26,905 bases of DNA from CAYJHC01 sp964370075 (GTDB lineage Bacteria; Bacillota; Clostridia; Peptostreptococcales; Anaerovoracaceae), in assembly GCA_964370075.1 (NCBI GenBank), contig CAYJHC010000012.1, forward strand, positions 1 to 26,905. Reading direction: 5' to 3'. Of this stretch, positions 22,910 through 26,905 are shown piece after piece. Made by a program: the position numbers and the translations under genes. Under the pieces are notes generated by a model. That model ran no database searches. It saw nothing but the letters and a program-made list of their open reading frames with translations, and was not told the DNA's origin. Numbering within the stretch: the stretch's first letter is position 1; each line of letters begins with the position of its first letter.

Positions 22910-25369
22910 ATGGCATTATCACCAATGATGCAACAATATATGGAAATTAAAGAACTGCATAAAGACTGCATTCTTTTCTTTCGATTGGGAGATTTTTATG
23001 AAATGTTCTTTGATGATGCAATTACTTGTACTAGAGAACTTGATTTAACTTTAACAGGGAAACAATGTGGTTTAGAAGAGAGAGCTCCAATGTGTGGAGT
23101 TCCATACCACTCTGCTGAAGGCTATGTTGCTAAACTAATTGAAAAAGGTTACAAAGTAGCCATATGTGAACAGGTTGGAGAAATTCCTACAAAAGGGATT
23201 GTAAAAAGAGAGGTTGTTCAAATAGTTACACCTGGTACAATTTCAGGAAGTACTACTGTTGATGAAAAAGAAAATGTTTATTTAGCTTCAGTTTTTTATG
23301 AAAAAAGTAATATTGGTTTTGCATACTGTGATGTTTCAACAGGAGAGTTATATGGAACTGAAATCTCAGGTGATGATGGAATTGAAACCTTAGTAAATGA
23401 GATTGCAAGACTTGGGGTAAAAGAAATAATCTATAACCAAGAACTAGCAGAGGTTTTTAGTGAGATAAAAATTGATACTATAACTAAAGCCTTTCTAAGT
23501 AGCCTGCCAAAGAGTAATTTCTCTTTAGATGCTGGAAAAGATATTATTTTAGAGCAAACTGGTGAACCGTCATTAATTAAACTTGGACTTGAAGGAAAGA
23601 ATAAACTGATATCAGCCTTAGGCAGTCTATTAATCTACATTAAAGATACTCAAAAAAATACAATGGATCATTTGAGCCATTTATCAATATATCAGATCGG
23701 CTCTTATATGACACTAGATAAAGCCACAATAAGAAATTTAGAGCTGGTTGAAGCAATTCATGAAAAGACAGTGAAAGGATCGTTAATTTGGATTCTAGAT
23801 AAAACAAAGACCGCGATGGGCGGAAGAAAGCTGAAAAAATGGATAAAAGAACCTCTTAACCAAATTGAAGATATTAACCTGAGATTAGACGGGGTAGATG
23901 AATTACTCACAGATATATTTAAGAGGAATCATATTAAAGAAAGTTTAAAACATATCTATGACTTTGAGAGATTGATTGGAAGAATTGTTAGTGGAAATGC
24001 AAATGGAAAAGATTTAATTGCACTAAGAAACTCTATTTCTAATTTACCAGATGTTAAATACGAGTTAGAAGACTGCCAAAGTCAGATTTTAAAGAGTTTA
24101 GGCAAAGACATAGACACTCTTGACGATATTAATAAGCTTATTAATGAAAGCATCTGCGAAGAGCCACCATTTTCAATTCGAGAAGGAGGATTAATTAAGG
24201 AAGGGTTTTCCGATGAATTAGATGACATTAAGTTTTCTATAAAAGATGCAAAGGATTGGATTGCTAATTTGGAAGCAAAGGAAAAAGAAGCTACCGGAAT
24301 TAAAACTCTTAAAGTTGGATATAACAAGATTTTTGGCTATTATATAGAAGTTACAAAGTCTGCTTATGATATGGTACCTGAGCATTATATTAGAAAACAG
24401 ACTTTAGCAAATGCAGAAAGGTTCATTACTACTGATTTAAAAGAGATGGAAGGGTTAGTTCTAAATGCTGAAGGAAAGATAAACACTCTAGAGTATGAAA
24501 TCTTTACGGAAATAAAAGAGCAAATAAAAACATATATAAAAGCAATACAGAGAACTTCTGGGGCAATAGCCTCTGTTGATGTGCTACTTTCCTTTGCCGA
24601 GGTAAGCAGCGAAAATGGATATGTTAAACCAGAAATGAGCAACAAGAAGGATATAGTAATAGAAAAAGGTAGACATCCAGTAATAGAGAAAAGCATTCGA
24701 GACGGTATTTTCGTACCAAATGACTTTTATATTAACGGAACAACCTCTTCTATGCTACTTATTACAGGGCCTAATATGGCAGGTAAGTCTACATATATGA
24801 GACAGACAGCAATTATAGTGTTAATGGCACAAATTGGCTGTTTTATTCCTTGTGAAAGAGGAAAAATTGGTGTAGTAGATAGAATATTTACTAGGATTGG
24901 TGCTTCTGATAATTTAGCACAAAGCCAAAGCACATTCTTTGTGGAAATGTCTGAGCTAGCATATATACTTAAACATGCTACAGAAAGAAGTCTTGTGATT
25001 CTAGATGAGATTGGAAGAGGAACAAGTACCCATGATGGTCTTTCTATAGCCTGGGCAATAGCAGAACATCTTTGCAAGGAAGAAGAAAATATAAGGACTC
25101 TTTTTGCAACACATTATCATGAATTAATAGTGCTAGAAGAAGAGTTAAAAGGTTTCAAGAACCTAACAGTAGATATTGCCGAAGAAAATGGAGAAATAGT
25201 TTTCTTGCATAAAATTAAAGAGGGCAGCGCAAGCAAAAGTTATGGTATTCATGTTGCTGACCTAGCAGGAGTTCCTAAAGAATTATTGGCAATTGCCGAA
25301 GTAAAATTAGAAGAATTAGAAAGAGACAATAAACTTAAGGAAGATCATCTTCAGCTTAGTTTCTTTTAG
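22910..25369 (+). CDS. mutS: DNA mismatch repair protein MutS
   Basis: MutS recognises mismatches and recruits MutL. The 819-residue protein has the mismatch-reading Phe-x-Glu in GDFYEMF (Phe29, Glu31), the connector and lever/clamp domains, and the ATPase with Walker A GPNMAGKSTYMRQ (from residue 620), the signature SQSTFFVEMSE and Walker B LVILDEIGRGTSTHDG. It is about 40-50 residues shorter than many MutS proteins, mainly near the C terminus, and ends QLSFF, which fits the beta-clamp-binding pentapeptide of MutS C termini. AGGAG lies about 11 nt before ATG 22910. mutL follows after 17 nt. Confidence 0.97.
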   Translation: MALSPMMQQYMEIKELHKDCILFFRLGDFYEMFFDDAITCTRELDLTLTGKQCGLEERAPMCGVPYHSAEGYVAKLIEKGYKVAICEQVGEIPTKGIVKREVVQIVTPGTISGSTTVDEKENVYLASVFYEKSNIGFAYCDVSTGELYGTEISGDDGIETLVNEIARLGVKEIIYNQELAEVFSEIKIDTITKAFLSSLPKSNFSLDAGKDIILEQTGEPSLIKLGLEGKNKLISALGSLLIYIKDTQKNTMDHLSHLSIYQIGSYMTLDKATIRNLELVEAIHEKTVKGSLIWILDKTKTAMGGRKLKKWIKEPLNQIEDINLRLDGVDELLTDIFKRNHIKESLKHIYDFERLIGRIVSGNANGKDLIALRNSISNLPDVKYELEDCQSQILKSLGKDIDTLDDINKLINESICEEPPFSIREGGLIKEGFSDELDDIKFSIKDAKDWIANLEAKEKEATGIKTLKVGYNKIFGYYIEVTKSAYDMVPEHYIRKQTLANAERFITTDLKEMEGLVLNAEGKINTLEYEIFTEIKEQIKTYIKAIQRTSGAIASVDVLLSFAEVSSENGYVKPEMSNKKDIVIEKGRHPVIEKSIRDGIFVPNDFYINGTTSSMLLITGPNMAGKSTYMRQTAIIVLMAQIGCFIPCERGKIGVVDRIFTRIGASDNLAQSQSTFFVEMSELAYILKHATERSLVILDEIGRGTSTHDGLSIAWAIAEHLCKEEENIRTLFATHYHELIVLEEELKGFKNLTVDIAEENGEIVFLHKIKEGSASKSYGIHVADLAGVPKELLAIAEVKLEELERDNKLKEDHLQLSFF

Positions 25370-25386
25370 TAAAATAGGAGAGCCAT

Positions 25387-26905
25387 ATGGGTGTAATTCG
25401 TTTATTAGATAAGCAGGTAGCAGAAAAAATTGCAGCAGGAGAAGTTGTAGAAAAACCAATTTCAATTGTTAAGGAATTGGTTGAAAACTCCATTGACGCA
25501 AAGGCTACATCGATAGTTGTGGAAATAAAGAAAAGTGGGAAAACCTATATCAGGGTTACGGATAACGGTAGCGGGATTTCAAAGGAAGATATTCCGCTTG
25601 CATATGTGAGACATGCTACAAGTAAGGTAGAAACTGCTGAAGATTTAGAAGGAATCTTAACCCTTGGCTTTAGAGGTGAAGCTTTGGCTAGCATTTCTGC
25701 TGTTTCTTCTACTGAAATTTTTAGTAAAACTAAAGAAAGCAGAATGGGATATAGGGTAAGAGTAAAAGGTGGAGAATTGCTAGAAGAATCAGGGGTTGGT
25801 TGCCCTGATGGAACAACAGTAATTGTAAAAGACCTATTCTATAATACCCCTGTAAGACAGAAGTTCTTGAAATCAGATGCAACAGAAAGTGGAATGATAA
25901 TTGATTTCATGAGCCAAATTGCACTTGCATATCCTGATATTAAGATCCAACTAATAAATAACGATAGCACGGTTTTTTCTACCACAGGTAGAGGTGATAG
26001 GTTAGAAACTATAATTAAACTTTCAAATAGTGACTTTGGAAAGAAGCTTGTTCATATTGAGAAAACTTTTGACTTAGATGTAGATTCAGATGAGAAATTT
26101 CATGTAATTGGATATATTTCTAACATTGGAGAGACTAGAAGTTCTAGAAAAGGGCAGATGTTCTTTGTTAATGGTAGAGTAGTTTCTAGTAAGATTTTAG
26201 AAAGAGCAGTAGATGAGGCATATAGGGAAAGGATTCCAAGAGGAAGGTACCCTGCAGTATATTTATTTTTAACTATACCACCATATTTAATCGATGTAAA
26301 TATTCACCCTAATAAGAGGGAAATTCGTTTTTATAATGATGAAGCTATAATAGAACTATTGGTAAAAGGTATAAAAGCTGCACTTCAAGTTAAGGTTGCT
26401 ATACCTAATGTTGATAATTCAAATGAATCAGGCTCAAAAGGCGTTGGGTTGTCTTCGAATCAGCCAAAGTTCAAAATTGATGAGCCAGAGCTAAAAGAAA
26501 TAGAGGATATAGTTAATAAGTCTGAATTGAATAAAACAGAAGATATAGCTAGTAAACCTATGCTTAGTAAAATAGAAGATAGCTTTAAAGAGCCAGTAGC
26601 AAGAATAAAACCTTTTCAAGATGCTGAGAAAAAAGAGCAACTAGATTTAAGCACGCTACTGAATAATGCTTTGAAAACATCAACTCAGTCAGTGGCAGAG
26701 GATGCCAGGTTTAATAAAGAGGGCACAAATCAGGTTCTGGGCATTATCAGTCATAGGGAAGAAACTAGTAATCATGAGGGAGAAACCACTAAACAAAATG
26801 TAGAAGTTAATGATTCTGTTAAACTTCATACTTCTTTAGGCAATAATGTAGAGAATAATTTTTCAGTTGATGATGCGCCAGAGAATTCAAAAATAAACGA
26901 TGATG
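25387..26905 (+). CDS. mutL: DNA mismatch repair protein MutL, 5' part, cut by window edge
   Basis: MutL couples MutS to strand incision. The frame is open from ATG 25387 (AGGAG at 25376-25380) to the last base, giving 506 residues. The GHKL ATPase motifs are complete: ELVENSIDAKAT (30-41), DNGSGIS (59-65), RHATSKVE with GFRGEAL (94-100), and DLFYNTPVRQKF. The transducer domain ends with VNIHPNKREIRF (about 304-315). From about residue 340 to the edge the sequence is a charged, low-complexity linker rich in Glu, Lys, Asn and Ser, at least 160 residues long. The C-terminal dimerisation and endonuclease domain, expected in organisms without MutH, lies beyond the window. Confidence 0.95.
   Translation, partial: MGVIRLLDKQVAEKIAAGEVVEKPISIVKELVENSIDAKATSIVVEIKKSGKTYIRVTDNGSGISKEDIPLAYVRHATSKVETAEDLEGILTLGFRGEALASISAVSSTEIFSKTKESRMGYRVRVKGGELLEESGVGCPDGTTVIVKDLFYNTPVRQKFLKSDATESGMIIDFMSQIALAYPDIKIQLINNDSTVFSTTGRGDRLETIIKLSNSDFGKKLVHIEKTFDLDVDSDEKFHVIGYISNIGETRSSRKGQMFFVNGRVVSSKILERAVDEAYRERIPRGRYPAVYLFLTIPPYLIDVNIHPNKREIRFYNDEAIIELLVKGIKAALQVKVAIPNVDNSNESGSKGVGLSSNQPKFKIDEPELKEIEDIVNKSELNKTEDIASKPMLSKIEDSFKEPVARIKPFQDAEKKEQLDLSTLLNNALKTSTQSVAEDARFNKEGTNQVLGIISHREETSNHEGETTKQNVEVNDSVKLHTSLGNNVENNFSVDDAPENSKINDD

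Noticed and set aside
1..26905. CRISPR arrays, tRNA/rRNA genes, insertion sequences or prophage genes
   Set aside because: No regularly spaced repeats, cloverleaf sequences, transposase, integrase or phage motifs were recognised on either strand.

Overview
This is a low-G+C, fully co-directional stretch (every credible gene is on the + strand) from a Gram-positive, probably anaerobic Firmicute of the class Clostridia or a close relative. Three things suggest this: the AT-rich codon use, the gene order (yqhY-like)-nusB-...-xseA-xseB-ispA-dxs-tlyA followed by mutS-mutL, and a Clostridia-style Tad pilus locus with DUF5702- and DUF6382-type proteins. Genus or family cannot be fixed from the sequence alone.

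Region 1 (1-640): the 3' end of an Mbeg1-like/DUF2974 (lipase-like) gene, closed by a strong intrinsic terminator. Region 2 (641-7063): a promoter-bearing AT-rich leader and then a compact Tad (type IVc pilus) operon. It encodes the ATPase TadA, the platform proteins TadB and TadC (TadC with a large extracellular insert), a tiny Flp1-like pilin, a small TadE-like pseudopilin, a large DUF5702-type pseudopilin lacking Glu+5, a second TadE-like pseudopilin ending in two tandem His/Cys modules, and a DUF6382-like protein without its usual FHA partner. The prepilin peptidase, CpaB and TadZ are not in the window.

Region 3 (7064-12744): a mixed block with an Sfp-type phosphopantetheinyl transferase (apparently leaderless), an EamA drug/metabolite transporter broken by one in-frame TAA, recX, tcdA, a stand-alone coaB, rmuC and a metallophosphoesterase. 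Region 4 (12746-15317): deoB and a pyrimidine-nucleoside phosphorylase, i.e. nucleoside salvage. Region 5 (15318-16117): hup (HU) and rqcP, each followed by an intrinsic terminator.

Region 6 (16131-22784): a long housekeeping operon with overlapping or near-abutting genes: Asp23-family yqhY-like gene, nusB, a TsaD/Kae1-like paralogue, xseA, xseB, ispA, dxs, tlyA. Region 7 (22785-26905): a short gap with a perfect Shine-Dalgarno (ribosome-binding site) and a 7-codon ORF, then mutS and the 5' part of mutL, which runs off the window.

The most notable points are the pseudopilin set with a tandem metal-binding-like tip protein, two genes sharing the geometry TGnTATAAT-N6-ATG (candidate leaderless mRNAs), the point-nonsense transporter, and the divergent TsaD paralogue inside the nusB-xseA operon. 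No CRISPR array, tRNA, rRNA, transposase or prophage gene was seen.
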